Part shown: one piece after another, positions 47,048-56,232 of the stretch
How the letters are laid out: each line of letters starts with the position of its first letter
Numbering within the stretch: the stretch's first letter is position 1
From: an uncultured Schlesneria sp.
Lineage (GTDB): Bacteria > Planctomycetota > Planctomycetia > Planctomycetales > Planctomycetaceae
Assembly (NCBI GenBank): GCA_903871875.1
Contig: CAIQIR010000128.1
Location: 1-64,000, forward strand
Reading direction: 5' to 3'
Length of the DNA: 64,000 bases
Notes under the pieces: model-generated
Seen by the model: only the letters and a program-made list of their open reading frames with translations
What the model was told of the DNA's origin: nothing
Databases searched by the model: none
Program-made: the position numbers and the translations under genes

Positions 47048-47447
47048 CGCGTTATTCGTTACGAGAGCGACAAGGAAATTTGGATTGTTCGCGGGCCGTT
47101 CAGTGGGCGGCCCGTATTGAATCAATGGTCAATCCGCCACAGGACCGTAAACTTGTTGGAGCCAAGTTGGACAGTCGATTACGCGCCGCGTGCTCATTGA
47201 TCAGGACTGTTGAGCCAAGGAGGTTAAGGAAAATCGCGGGCAAACACAATTTGAATAATTACCGAAGACTCGTTGTGATCTTGTGCCGACATTGTTTGTG
47301 CGGGGTATCGGATTGGTCTCGGACTCGATCGACAACACGTGGATCGGTTCGGTGAAATTTCTTTTTCGCGATTGATGATTTCGTAGTGCACGTCATCAGT
47401 GTCATCTGTCATATTTGGGCTTTGGCAAACTGCGACAGGATAGAACT
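47048..47447. other. Divergent intergenic, 400 bp
   Basis: AT-richer than the flanking genes. Should hold the promoters of the GT2 gene and the HAD-APH pair. No hexamer pair I would defend. Confidence 0.35.
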
Positions 47448-48065
47448 ATGCGCATCGGCGTTGATCTGGACAACACACTCGTCTGCTACGACGAAGTTTT
47501 TTGGAAGCTGGCCACAGAACGGGAATGGATCGCCCCCGATGTGCCACGGAGCAAAGAGTTGGTGCGCGACGAATTACGACGGCTTGGTCGCGAATCCGAT
47601 TGGACGCTGTTGCAAGGAGAGGTCTACGGACCACGAATGAACGAGGCGACTCCGTTTCCGAATGCCTGGGAAGCCCTGCGAACGTTTCGCGAGCGAGGTT
47701 GGTCTGTCTTTGTGGTAAGTCATCGGACGAGAGTGCCATTTGCTGGTCCGTCTTTCGACCTGCACGCTGCCGCCCGTGATTGGTTAGCATGGCACGGGTT
47801 CCTTGAAGAACCGAAAACGGGTCTCTGTCAGGGAGGGGTTCATCTCGAGACGACGAAGCAGGAAAAAATGGCCCGAATCGGCTCGTTGAAGCTCAATTGG
47901 TTCATCGATGATTTGCCAGAGTTGTTGTTGGAACCCGATTTTCCTGCCAGTGTCCGAAAAATGTTGTTCGATCCACATTGTCATCGCCCGCCGTTGTCTG
48001 AACCGATTGTGATGGTACATCATTGGCGAGAAGTCTCTGATCTCATTTCTCGCGAGGGCTGTTGA
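47448..48065 (+). CDS. HAD-superfamily hydrolase
   Basis: 205 aa from MRIGVDLDNTLVCYD, with nucleophile D6 and acid D8 of the DxDxT motif. Later motifs: VFVVSHRT (motif II Ser), KQEKMARI (Lys), FIDDLPE (motif IV Asp pair). Likely a small phosphatase acting on a sugar phosphate. ACAGGA before the ATG. Its stop overlaps the start of the APH-like kinase by one base, so the two are translationally coupled. Confidence 0.83.
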   Translation: MRIGVDLDNTLVCYDEVFWKLATEREWIAPDVPRSKELVRDELRRLGRESDWTLLQGEVYGPRMNEATPFPNAWEALRTFRERGWSVFVVSHRTRVPFAGPSFDLHAAARDWLAWHGFLEEPKTGLCQGGVHLETTKQEKMARIGSLKLNWFIDDLPELLLEPDFPASVRKMLFDPHCHRPPLSEPIVMVHHWREVSDLISREGC

Positions 48066-49108
48066 TGAGCACACCCGTGGTTCCTCCCGAGATTTACGCC
48101 GCCGGTGTAAATCTGCTAGCCCAGTCAGGATGGGGGGCTCTGGAATCGATCGTTCCGCTTGCCGGTGGTCGCAACAATCGTGTCTATCGCGTCGTCGGTC
48201 AGTCCGCATCCGGTATTCTGAAGCAGTATCATCGAAGCGAGGGCTCTGGTCGCGACCGATTTGCGGCAGAACTTGCCTGGTATCAGTACTGCCAATCGAC
48301 GAGTGTTGGACAAGTCCCCCGTTTATGGAGTGCCGATCAAGCTGCGAACTGCGCGCTGTTCTCAGAGATTTCCGGCAGAAAACTTCTCCCTGGTGAAGTG
48401 ACCGTCAATCATGTGCGGCAGGCGGCGGAGTTCTTTTCCGACGTGAATCGCCATCGAAATACGACGCTTGCCGCACGACTTCCGCTGGCAGCGGATGCTT
48501 GCCTGTCGATCGCGGATTACTTGAATCAGATTGAACGTCGCATTCAACGATTGCAGGCCGTTCCGGTCATTGATGAACCGACAGTGAAACTGCAAAGTTG
48601 GCTTGTTGGCACGCTGGTCCCACTCTGGTGTGAAGTTCGCGCAACCATCAAACGAGGATCTTCTTCAGATCAACTCGTCGCTATCAGGAGCGTGGAGGAG
48701 CGTTGTGTTTCCCCCTCGGATTTTGGATTTCATAACGCGATCCTGACGCCGACAGGTACGTTGAAGTTTTTGGACTTTGAATATGCCGGTTGGGATGACC
48801 CCGCCAAAATGGTTTGTGATTTCTACTGGCAAGTGGAAATACCCGTTCCCAAAGAGACCCTCCCCTTGATGCTCGAAGCGACAACTTCTCAAGGCGAAGG
48901 TGTCAGCGAACGTGTGAGGCGACTATTTCCCTTGATGGGGATCAAATGGTGTGCAATCGTTTTGAACGAATTCATTGACGACGGCCGCCTCCGGCGGGAA
49001 TTCGCGGGAGGAGTCGCGGTTGTCGATTCGACTCGCAATCGGCAGTTGCAAATTGCGAGTCGAATTTCGAACGATGTCCAAGAGCTGATGCGACGCGAGG
49101 TCTGTTGA
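48065..49108 (+). CDS. Aminoglycoside-phosphotransferase-like kinase
   Basis: 347 aa. APH/choline-kinase fold: an N-terminal lobe (LAGGRNNRVYRVVG), the catalytic loop degenerate as SPSDFGFHNAIL (the usual H-x-D-x-x-x-x-N reduced to S-D-F-G-F-H-N), and the metal-binding Asp in LKFLDFEYAGWDDP. Likely phosphorylates a small polar molecule (sugar or alcohol) in this pathway. Coupled to the HAD gene, so kinase and phosphatase may act on related compounds. Confidence 0.8.
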   Translation: MSTPVVPPEIYAAGVNLLAQSGWGALESIVPLAGGRNNRVYRVVGQSASGILKQYHRSEGSGRDRFAAELAWYQYCQSTSVGQVPRLWSADQAANCALFSEISGRKLLPGEVTVNHVRQAAEFFSDVNRHRNTTLAARLPLAADACLSIADYLNQIERRIQRLQAVPVIDEPTVKLQSWLVGTLVPLWCEVRATIKRGSSSDQLVAIRSVEERCVSPSDFGFHNAILTPTGTLKFLDFEYAGWDDPAKMVCDFYWQVEIPVPKETLPLMLEATTSQGEGVSERVRRLFPLMGIKWCAIVLNEFIDDGRLRREFAGGVAVVDSTRNRQLQIASRISNDVQELMRREVC

Positions 49109-49309
49109 TCGGTCACTGTCATCGCGGTTTTCCAAGTCTGTTGGTCCACTTCACTTGGGAATCTCGCATCGCTAGACTTCGTAAACATCCTCGAAGAAGC
49201 GGAAGTACCAAGCCCGTGCAAGTAAGAATCTTCCGGCGACGAGAATGAAATCACTCCCGGAAATGTCCGCGAGCCTCAAATCGATTTTCCAAGCGGCAAT
49301 GATTTTCTG

Positions 49310-50341
49310 ATGACTCAACCTGCCTGGTACGGTGACATCGCCGTCGGACCACCAACAATTGTCGTACTTGGAGCGAATTCCTTTTCCGGTCAGGACTTTG
49401 TCGACCTGTTGCTTGATCGCCCCGAGTATCGTGTGATCGGTGTCAGTAGGTCACCCGAACGATCAGGCCTGTTTTTGAAATACCGCTCGCGGCGTGATTT
49501 GTCGCGATATCAGTACCATGCGCTCGATCTCAATCGAGACATGGATGCGATGCTCGATCTTTTCGATCAGGAACGGCCGGCCGCCATTGTCAATTTTGCT
49601 GCGCAAAGCGAAGTCGCTCCCAGCTGGGAGCATCCGGAACATTGGTTCCAAACCAATACGGTCGCCCTGGCACGGCTCGTGAATCATCTTCGCCGCCGGG
49701 ACTATCTCCGACGATACCTGCATGTCTCGTCACCGGAAGTCTATGGAACGTGCGTGGGTCGGATCACGGAAACGGCCCCGATCAATCCGAGTACTCCGTA
49801 TGCCGCGTCGAAAGGGGCGGCAGACCTGCTGCTGGAAACTTATCGCAAGCAGTTTCAGTTTCCCGTGCTGACGGTTCGCGCGACGAATGTGTACGGTGCC
49901 CGCCAGCAACTGTTCAAAATCATCCCGCGATCCGCGATTTACTTGATGCTGGGCAAGACCGTCGAACTCCACGGCGGTGGTCATGCCGTGAAATCGTATA
50001 TCCACATTCGCGACGTCTCCACCGGTGAATTGGCCATCCTCGAACAAGGACGCGTGGGAGAACTCTATCACTTGTCACCGGACGCAGGAGTTTCGGTGAA
50101 AGAGGTTGTGTTTCAGGTCTGTCAGACATTGGGTGTCGATTTTGCCACCGCAACACGTGCCGTCGACGAGCGTCCTGGGCAGGATGCTGCTTATGTGATC
50201 GATTCTTCGAAAGCCCGGTCGGAACTTGGCTGGCGATCGACGGTCTCGCTTCAAGACGGTCTGGCCGAAGTGGTCAATTGGGTTCGCGACAACCTGGATG
50301 AGATCCGCCGCCAGTCACTGACGTACGACCATCGCCCCTGA
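49310..50341 (+). CDS. NAD-dependent epimerase/dehydratase (RmlB/GMD-like)
   Basis: 343 aa, extended SDR. Nucleotide-binding GANSFSG, FAAQSEV, catalytic SSPEVYG and YAASK. The substrate loop RATNVYGARQQLFKIIP resembles dTDP-glucose or GDP-mannose 4,6-dehydratases. It would start deoxysugar synthesis by forming a 4-keto-6-deoxy intermediate, or epimerise. Plus strand, 201 bp after the APH-like gene and 40 bp before a methyltransferase. Confidence 0.85.
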   Translation: MTQPAWYGDIAVGPPTIVVLGANSFSGQDFVDLLLDRPEYRVIGVSRSPERSGLFLKYRSRRDLSRYQYHALDLNRDMDAMLDLFDQERPAAIVNFAAQSEVAPSWEHPEHWFQTNTVALARLVNHLRRRDYLRRYLHVSSPEVYGTCVGRITETAPINPSTPYAASKGAADLLLETYRKQFQFPVLTVRATNVYGARQQLFKIIPRSAIYLMLGKTVELHGGGHAVKSYIHIRDVSTGELAILEQGRVGELYHLSPDAGVSVKEVVFQVCQTLGVDFATATRAVDERPGQDAAYVIDSSKARSELGWRSTVSLQDGLAEVVNWVRDNLDEIRRQSLTYDHRP

Positions 50342-50381
50342 GTATTCATTCTCTTTCGTTTCGCTGATTTCGGAGACCAAA

Positions 50382-51044
50382 ATGGCCTACGTTGATTTCC
50401 TGTCCACAATTCATCAGCGAACAGCACGAGACTATCGCCAGCGCGTCCTCGATTTTGACAAAGCCGCGTGCGCCGAAGTGGCTGTGCAGTTTGGTCGGGA
50501 TTATTGGGACGGTGAACGACAATTCGGCTACGGTGGCTATCGCTACGATGGTCGCTGGCGAGCTGTGGCCGAGGCGATGTGCAAGCATTACGGATTGCAT
50601 GCGGGATCGCGAGTTCTTGACGTGGGCTGCGGCAAGGCGTTCTTGCTTTACGAGTTTACACAAGTCGTTCCGGGGATTGAGATCGTTGGTCTCGATATTT
50701 CGCCTTACGCAGTGGCCAATGCCAAAGAGGAAGTCCGGCCCTTCCTGGTCACCGGGGCGGCTCAGCAGTTGCCATTTGCCGATCAATCGTTCGATCTCGT
50801 GTTTTCGATAACGACCCTGCATAACCTTTATCTGTTCGACCTCTGGACTGCACTGAAAGAAATTGAGCGTGTCGGTCGAGGTGCCAAGTACATCTGTGTC
50901 GAGGCCTATCGGAACGAGCGAGAAAAGGTCAATCTGATGTATTGGCAACTGACCTGCCGGGCGTTCCACACCCCAGAGGAATGGGAATGGATTTTTCAGC
51001 AAACGGGTTACACCGGTGATCACAGCCTGATTTATTTTGAATGA
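50382..51044 (+). CDS. Class I SAM-dependent methyltransferase
   Basis: 220 aa. Motif I in VLDVGCGKAF, motif II-like GLDISPYAV, and a QQLPFADQSFDLVFS segment. GGAG precedes ATG 50382. A small-molecule or sugar methyltransferase; target not readable. Its TGA stop overlaps a following ATG (51041), the start of an apparently truncated ORF. Confidence 0.85.
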   Translation: MAYVDFLSTIHQRTARDYRQRVLDFDKAACAEVAVQFGRDYWDGERQFGYGGYRYDGRWRAVAEAMCKHYGLHAGSRVLDVGCGKAFLLYEFTQVVPGIEIVGLDISPYAVANAKEEVRPFLVTGAAQQLPFADQSFDLVFSITTLHNLYLFDLWTALKEIERVGRGAKYICVEAYRNEREKVNLMYWQLTCRAFHTPEEWEWIFQQTGYTGDHSLIYFE

Positions 51045-51180
51045 TCGATCTTTCGATCGTCTATCAGCCGTTTCATCCGACGCAATTTTGCGGGCCCGAC
51101 AAAATCTACCGCTGGTCGAATGCCCCGCTATCGTCGTCGGTCGCCATCCACAACAGTGTACGAATTTGGATTCCGTCGAT
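51041..51180 (+). pseudogene. Possible truncated gene start after the methyltransferase
   Basis: An ATG at 51041 overlaps the preceding TGA in the ATGA manner. The first 45 or so codons look protein-like (MIDLSIVYQPFHPTQF, CGPDKIYRWSN) and then run into the antisense of the 3' end of the C-methyltransferase gene at 51180, after which the frame reads as shadow. It suggests a gene cut off by a rearrangement that put the minus-strand block here. No family recognised. Confidence 0.35.
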
Positions 51181-52442
51181 TACGAATTCTTCGCCGTGTA
51201 CTCGCGAAACTCGGGCATCGGCACAACGAATCGACCACCTTGAGCCAGATATTCCGAATGGCGCGGCACGATGCGGTCCGCAAACCTCCAGGCCAAGATC
51301 ACCACCACATCGGGTTTCTTCTCGTAGATCGCTTCGGGCGCGTAAACAGGAATACGATGGCCTGGGGAAAGTGTGCCATGGCGGATGGGGTTATCATCGA
51401 CCAGGAAGTCGATTAGTTCGCCAATACGGAAATGGTGCAACAATGTTGTCACCGTCGCCGAAGCCCCGTAACCGGCGATCGAGAGTTTCTGTTCGCGGCA
51501 CCTCCTTAAGTATTCTGTGGTTTGATCGCGCAGGCGATTGACGCGATTGATGTAGGCTTCGTACGTGGCCGTGCGATAAAGTCCCGCGGCTTCTTCCCGT
51601 GCGATGTACTCGGCGACTCGTGGAGAAATCGGACGCGGTCCACCAAGTTTCTGAGCATAGCCGCGCATCGATCCGCCCTTGCTGGGGACACGTTCGATAT
51701 CGAACAACTGCATGCCATGTCGACGGAGAAATGCGTCCATGGGTTTTGCAGAGTGGTAGCAGAGATGTTCGTGGTAAATGAAGTCGAATACCAGACCTTC
51801 CACCGTATCAAGCAAGTTCGAGACTTCAAACACAAAGGCCCCATCCGGTGCGAGCACAGTACTGATCGCGTCCGCCATTTTTCCCAGGTTGTCGTTATGA
51901 GCGAAGACGTTGTTTGCAGTACAGAGATGCACTGGCCCATGTTGATTGAGAATGATTTCTGCGGTATCAGCGTCCATAAATCGCGCCAGTGTCGGAATTC
52001 CCGCAGCGGTGGCCTGTCTCGCAATGTCCTGCGCAGGATCGACACCCAGGGGAGTTAGTCCGTGACGAGCAAAGTGTCGCAGCAAAGTGCCATCGTTACT
52101 GCCGACGTCGAGCGCGATCGAACCCGCGGGCGGCGCCAACTTCGCCACGACTTCGTCCGCGTAATGTCGGAAGTGAGCGTCCAATCCGGGTGACGAGGCC
52201 GTCGTGTAGCGATAGTTAGAGAACAGCTTTACCGGATCGATCACATCGAAAATCTGGACGTGCCCACAGTTGTGGCAAAGGAACAAATCCAGCGGGAACC
52301 GTTCGTCCGCTTCGTGGGCCAGTTCGGGCGGCAGATAAGCTTCCGCCAAAGCCGATGGCTCCAGTTGGAAGACGCATTCCACATTGGCCGAATCGCAAAG
52401 GCGGCAAGTTGTTCGGCGGGTGTAAAAAGGCGATTTGTTCAT
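51180..52442 (-). CDS. Sugar C-methyltransferase-type protein
   Basis: 420 aa from MNKSPFYTRR, normal for the TylC3/NovU-like family. N-terminal zinc site C13, C16, C56, C59 (CRLCDS, CHNCGH). SAM-binding LDVGSNDGTLL. Catalytic His region FDFIYHEHLCYHS. C-terminal Rossmann-like third domain (LSIAGYGASATVTTLL). Such enzymes C-methylate keto-sugars (often C-3 of dTDP-sugars), giving branched sugars. Upstream in-frame extension to 52835 is antisense to SDR sequence and rejected. Confidence 0.87.
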   Translation of the reverse strand: MNKSPFYTRRTTCRLCDSANVECVFQLEPSALAEAYLPPELAHEADERFPLDLFLCHNCGHVQIFDVIDPVKLFSNYRYTTASSPGLDAHFRHYADEVVAKLAPPAGSIALDVGSNDGTLLRHFARHGLTPLGVDPAQDIARQATAAGIPTLARFMDADTAEIILNQHGPVHLCTANNVFAHNDNLGKMADAISTVLAPDGAFVFEVSNLLDTVEGLVFDFIYHEHLCYHSAKPMDAFLRRHGMQLFDIERVPSKGGSMRGYAQKLGGPRPISPRVAEYIAREEAAGLYRTATYEAYINRVNRLRDQTTEYLRRCREQKLSIAGYGASATVTTLLHHFRIGELIDFLVDDNPIRHGTLSPGHRIPVYAPEAIYEKKPDVVVILAWRFADRIVPRHSEYLAQGGRFVVPMPEFREYTAKNS

Positions 52443-52519
52443 GTTCACGAAAGTTCCTTGAAGCGCGGCGCGTTCCTGTGAACCCGCCGCTTGCTTCGGT
52501 CGCATTGGCTCTATCCAAA

Positions 52520-53227
52520 TCAGGGATGTTCTGGCCATCGGAGCGAAATGCCTCCGTCGACAATCAATGACTGGCCGGTAATGAACGAAGCATTCTCGCT
52601 CAGCAGGAAAAAAATCACGTTGGCGACTTCTGCAAAAGTCCCCATTCGATTGAGAGGCGATGTCTGCGCCAACCGCTGGGACAGTTCGGGATTCTTTTCG
52701 TAGAAGTCCTGGTTCTCTGGCTTGAGAAATGTGCTGGGGCAGACCGCATTGACGCGAATGCCACGGCTTCCCAATTGACAGGCGTAGTACCGAGCCATCT
52801 GGCAAATCGCAGCTTTGGCGACGTGATAGCCGCAAGGCAATTGCGGGGAAATAAATTCTGCGTTCATCGAAGAGACGAATACGATTGATCCCGGCGCAGC
52901 CTCCCTGAACAGTGGCGTTGCCAGTTCAGTCACTTGCCGTGTTGCGGTGATGCTCGTTTGGATTTCGCCTTCCCAGGCATCTCCCGTTCCGCGAAACCGT
53001 TGAAAAAAGACGAGTCCATCGATCGCGCCCTGATCGCGAACAAGCGATTCCAGCGCGACCTCTGTCGCTTGGAGTTGGGTAATATCACAACAATAGTGCC
53101 GACCAGGATTCTCGTACGACGGGTTTCGGGAAAGTGTGCTGACGACGTACCCGTTCCCTGTCGCAATCTCGGCAAAACACTTGCCCAAGCCACGCGAGCC
53201 ACCGACGAGCACGAGATGCTGGCTCAT
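52520..53227 (-). CDS. Short-chain dehydrogenase/reductase
   Basis: 235 aa classical SDR. Cofactor loop GGSRGLGK, catalytic Ser in VFVSSMNAEF, Tyr and Lys in GYHVAKAA, and a C-terminal TGQSLIVDGG. NAD(P)-dependent oxidation or reduction of a sugar or other alcohol. Only 3 bp separate it from the duplicated WbuC gene upstream, so the two are co-transcribed and probably act on the same intermediate. Confidence 0.9.
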   Translation of the reverse strand: MSQHLVLVGGSRGLGKCFAEIATGNGYVVSTLSRNPSYENPGRHYCCDITQLQATEVALESLVRDQGAIDGLVFFQRFRGTGDAWEGEIQTSITATRQVTELATPLFREAAPGSIVFVSSMNAEFISPQLPCGYHVAKAAICQMARYYACQLGSRGIRVNAVCPSTFLKPENQDFYEKNPELSQRLAQTSPLNRMGTFAEVANVIFFLLSENASFITGQSLIVDGGISLRWPEHP

Positions 53228-53230
53228 ACA

Positions 53231-54289
53231 TCAACCTTGAAGCTTGGTCCGTATTGAATCGACATAGTTCCTCGCGGCAACCGGGTCGCTGCCATCAGGC
53301 GACCACGATGCAAAGACGGTGTCGCTCCGCCGAAACGGTCCGGATGTCGTTTCCTTAACGAGAATCGAATCCGACTCGACGATCAAGCTGTGATAGGTGT
53401 TCGCCGGGACACGGCAGTAAAACGAACGACCTGAACCCAGTGGGCCGAGCGGGACGGCATCGGTTTGATTCCCCTGCTGATCAAAGAACACGTAAGTTCC
53501 AAATCCATCCAGGAAATACAGCGATTCTTCTTTATCAACGTGCAGACTGGGACGGACGTAGGTGCTGTTCGAGAACGCCATCAGCATTTCATGAAGGCGA
53601 TCGTCACCTGATTTGTGAGCGCAAATTCGCAGGCGATCCAGTTTGCGGGTTCGCAACTCGTCCTGAAGGTAGTCGTTCTCCGTCTGGCTGAATGTGACGA
53701 CCTGATCGGTCGCCGTCAGTACCAGGTCATTGATTTTTTCCAGGCCGATCAATCCCTGACGCCCCTTCCAAGAACGGATCTGCTCGTTCAAAGAACCGAT
53801 GTACGCCGCAATGGCGATCGGGTCTGATTCCGGCGGTGCCCAGTCGGCGTAGACTGTCTCGGCCGGATTAAAAGGGCCGGGTGTCCCCTCGAACAGAATT
53901 GTCTCGGGCGAACGCATAATGATGGTGTGATATACGCCTTCTGGAACTCGACAGTAATAGGCTTTTCCGGAAGCCACATCGCCCATGCAGACGACCTCGA
54001 GCAACTTTCCGTCGTCGTCGAAGAACAAGAAATCGGCTTCGCCACGAATGACAAAAATGGACTCGTCCTTGCCGATATGCTTATTAGCACGGACGTAGGT
54101 TTGATTGCTGTAGATGACAAACATCTCGTGCAACAATTCCTGCACACTGCGGTGTGTACAGATCCTCGACCGCCGCCGCGCACTCAGATTGATGGCCTGT
54201 CCAAGGAAGTCGAGATCGCCCTGTCCGAGAAAAACAATGGGATCGGTCGCATCGTAGGCCTCTGCGGTCTTCATCTTCAGTGTGGTCAT
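53231..54289 (-). CDS. Tandem-duplicated WbuC-type cupin
   Basis: 352 aa containing two copies of a WbuC-like cupin, roughly 42-150 and 220-330. Copy 1: RICTH (42-46), LLHEM, HIGKDES, YHT. Copy 2: RICAH (221-225), RLHEM, HVDKEES, YHS. Both keep the His/Glu metal-site pattern and the closing GPF-x-x-x-x-TV-x-A-x-W. Single-copy WbuC proteins (about 150 aa) occur in O-antigen clusters with no known activity; a fused pair is unusual. Start at 54289 begins right after the 5' leader; the longer form to 54334 is unlikely. Confidence 0.8.
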   Translation of the reverse strand: MTTLKMKTAEAYDATDPIVFLGQGDLDFLGQAINLSARRRSRICTHRSVQELLHEMFVIYSNQTYVRANKHIGKDESIFVIRGEADFLFFDDDGKLLEVVCMGDVASGKAYYCRVPEGVYHTIIMRSPETILFEGTPGPFNPAETVYADWAPPESDPIAIAAYIGSLNEQIRSWKGRQGLIGLEKINDLVLTATDQVVTFSQTENDYLQDELRTRKLDRLRICAHKSGDDRLHEMLMAFSNSTYVRPSLHVDKEESLYFLDGFGTYVFFDQQGNQTDAVPLGPLGSGRSFYCRVPANTYHSLIVESDSILVKETTSGPFRRSDTVFASWSPDGSDPVAARNYVDSIRTKLQG

Positions 54290-54437
54290 TTTTGTCCCAG
54301 GGATTTCAGGGGCGACGTGGCAGGGCTGGCACATAACAGCGAGCCGTCAGTCTCATCATCCGATTTGTGGCTGAGGTGATTTGGGAATCACCGGAATGGT
54401 TTGTTTTCGAATCAGTCGGTTGACGTAAGGTCGAAGA

Positions 54438-55115
54438 TCATTTTTTTTTGTCGCAGCAGAGAGCAATGAGATACGAGGCCATGGGAGAAAATCCCGTGTG
54501 AACAATCTCGTCGTTCATGGAAAAAATAAACACATTGTGGAAGTGTCGTTTCATCAACCCTTTCAGACCGGCTGCGGTCTTACAATTCACATGTCCCGCC
54601 TTGCTGCGTGGGGTGGCATAGATCTGCGATTCAAGCGAAGGCATTCCGATGATCGCCACTCCGTGCGGAACCAGGGAATCGACGGCGTTGGACATGAAAC
54701 GGTCTTCGTCTTCCGGACGGATATGCTCGAGGACGTCGAGTGAGTAGAGACCTTCGAAACCGCCTTCGACCGGCCCGCTCAGCATGTCATGGACCTTGCA
54801 TTCGAACGGCCACTGGGGATCCATGCGATTTTTCACGTCTTCGATGAACACGGGATCAAAATCGACCGCCATGACGTACGGCACTTCCTGTCGCACGATC
54901 CGCGTACAAAATGCATCCCCGCAACCCACTTCGAGAACCCGGTTCAGGCCACTCAACATTTTCGCCGCGAATTTGTAACGCGAAAAGGTGAAAGCCAACC
55001 GCTTTGGATCGTCGTGCCAAGAGACGTTTGTCGCCAGTCCCAAGGAGGTCAGGCCCTGTCGGTCTCGCAACTCAAGCAGACTCTGATATTGCGGTTCACG
55101 TGTCTCGGAGGTCAT
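54438..55115 (-). CDS. Class I SAM-dependent methyltransferase
   Basis: 225 aa. Motif I VLEVGCGDAFC, then AVDFDPVFIEDV, DMLSGP, and YSLDVLEHI. It resembles methyltransferases of polysaccharide clusters. Same strand as its neighbours: 148 bp before the WbuC gene and 52 bp after the ADH gene. Target unknown; O-methylation of a sugar hydroxyl is a fair guess. Confidence 0.83.
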   Translation of the reverse strand: MTSETREPQYQSLLELRDRQGLTSLGLATNVSWHDDPKRLAFTFSRYKFAAKMLSGLNRVLEVGCGDAFCTRIVRQEVPYVMAVDFDPVFIEDVKNRMDPQWPFECKVHDMLSGPVEGGFEGLYSLDVLEHIRPEDEDRFMSNAVDSLVPHGVAIIGMPSLESQIYATPRSKAGHVNCKTAAGLKGLMKRHFHNVFIFSMNDEIVHTGFSPMASYLIALCCDKKK

Positions 55116-55167
55116 GTGATTTTCAGCTTCTACGGGTGGAACAACACGACGGTTGCGATCGGATCAG

Positions 55168-56232
55168 TCAGTTTGCTGCGGCAGGTTCAGGGGAAATCGA
55201 CGCCAGGTTGATGAGGGGCCGTGGCGTGATGCCCGATTCCAGATCATCGAGCGCCGCATTGACTTGCACAAGCGAATATTCACGCGTCAGCAGGTGTTGA
55301 ACGGGGAGCTTACCTGCTGTGATTAATCGGCAATAACGAGGATAGTCGCGATCAGGAGCGTTGTCACCACCCCATGTTCCCAGAATCCGTTTCCCCTGGT
55401 TCAGCTGTCGTGGATCGAGATTCCAGAGTGCTCCAAAATGAGCATTTCCGACGATTGCCGTTGTCCCTCCCTGGGCGCGCACAACGCTCAAAGCCTGATC
55501 CATGACTGCGGGCACCCCGGTTGCTTCAACGGCGAAATCGAGACCCGCTGGAAAGGTACTGCGGATTGTTGAGACAGGATCCTGATGACGAATATCGATG
55601 GTTTGTGTCGCTCCTAACGATTGTGCCAGTTCCAGCCGCGAGGTATGCCGGTCAATCGCAATGACGGGATGACAACCGGCCAGGACGGCTGCCGTTACCG
55701 CGCATAAACCAACTCCGCCGACCCCGAAGACCGCCAGACTTTGACCCGGCGATGGCTGCAACGTGTTGAATACGACTCCGGCACCGGTTGGAACGGCACA
55801 ACCAATCAAGGCTGCGACACGGCGGTCGAAATCGGCAGGGATCACCGTCAGTCGGTTTTCGCTGACGACCGAGTGACGACTGAACGTCGTCACGGCGCCC
55901 GAATTCACCGTTCGTCCATTCCAGGAATACGTTGTCCCTGGAACATCGCCACCCAGTCCTTTGATCCAGGAAAGAATGACGGCATCGCCGGGGCGCACCT
56001 TGGTGACACCCGGTCCCACTTCCAGCACGACACCGGAGCCTTCATGTCCCAGGCAATGCGGCAGAAACTTATCTTCGCCGCGATAGCCGCGGGCTTCTAA
56101 CAACTGTGTGTGGCAGACACCGCTGAACGCCACTTCCACCAGCACCTGCCCCGGCTTCAGCACAGGAACCTCGATCTCGGCAAACACCAAGGGGCGTCCC
56201 AATTCTACCAGGATTGCGGCCAGCGTTTTCAT
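55168..56232 (-). CDS. Zinc-type alcohol dehydrogenase lacking structural zinc cysteines
   Basis: 354 aa from MKTLAAILVE (AAGGAA upstream), medium-chain dehydrogenase. Catalytic zinc ligands C40 (GVCHTQ), H63/E64 (GHEG) and C145 (IGCAVPTG). NAD-binding FGVGGVGLC. The lobe that normally holds the four-Cys structural zinc (residues 89-120, WIKGLGGDVPGTTYSWN) contains no Cys. Otherwise closest in feel to class III enzymes. It would oxidise or reduce an alcohol in the sugar pathway. First gene of the leftward block down to 51180. Confidence 0.88.
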   Translation of the reverse strand: MKTLAAILVELGRPLVFAEIEVPVLKPGQVLVEVAFSGVCHTQLLEARGYRGEDKFLPHCLGHEGSGVVLEVGPGVTKVRPGDAVILSWIKGLGGDVPGTTYSWNGRTVNSGAVTTFSRHSVVSENRLTVIPADFDRRVAALIGCAVPTGAGVVFNTLQPSPGQSLAVFGVGGVGLCAVTAAVLAGCHPVIAIDRHTSRLELAQSLGATQTIDIRHQDPVSTIRSTFPAGLDFAVEATGVPAVMDQALSVVRAQGGTTAIVGNAHFGALWNLDPRQLNQGKRILGTWGGDNAPDRDYPRYCRLITAGKLPVQHLLTREYSLVQVNAALDDLESGITPRPLINLASISPEPAAAN

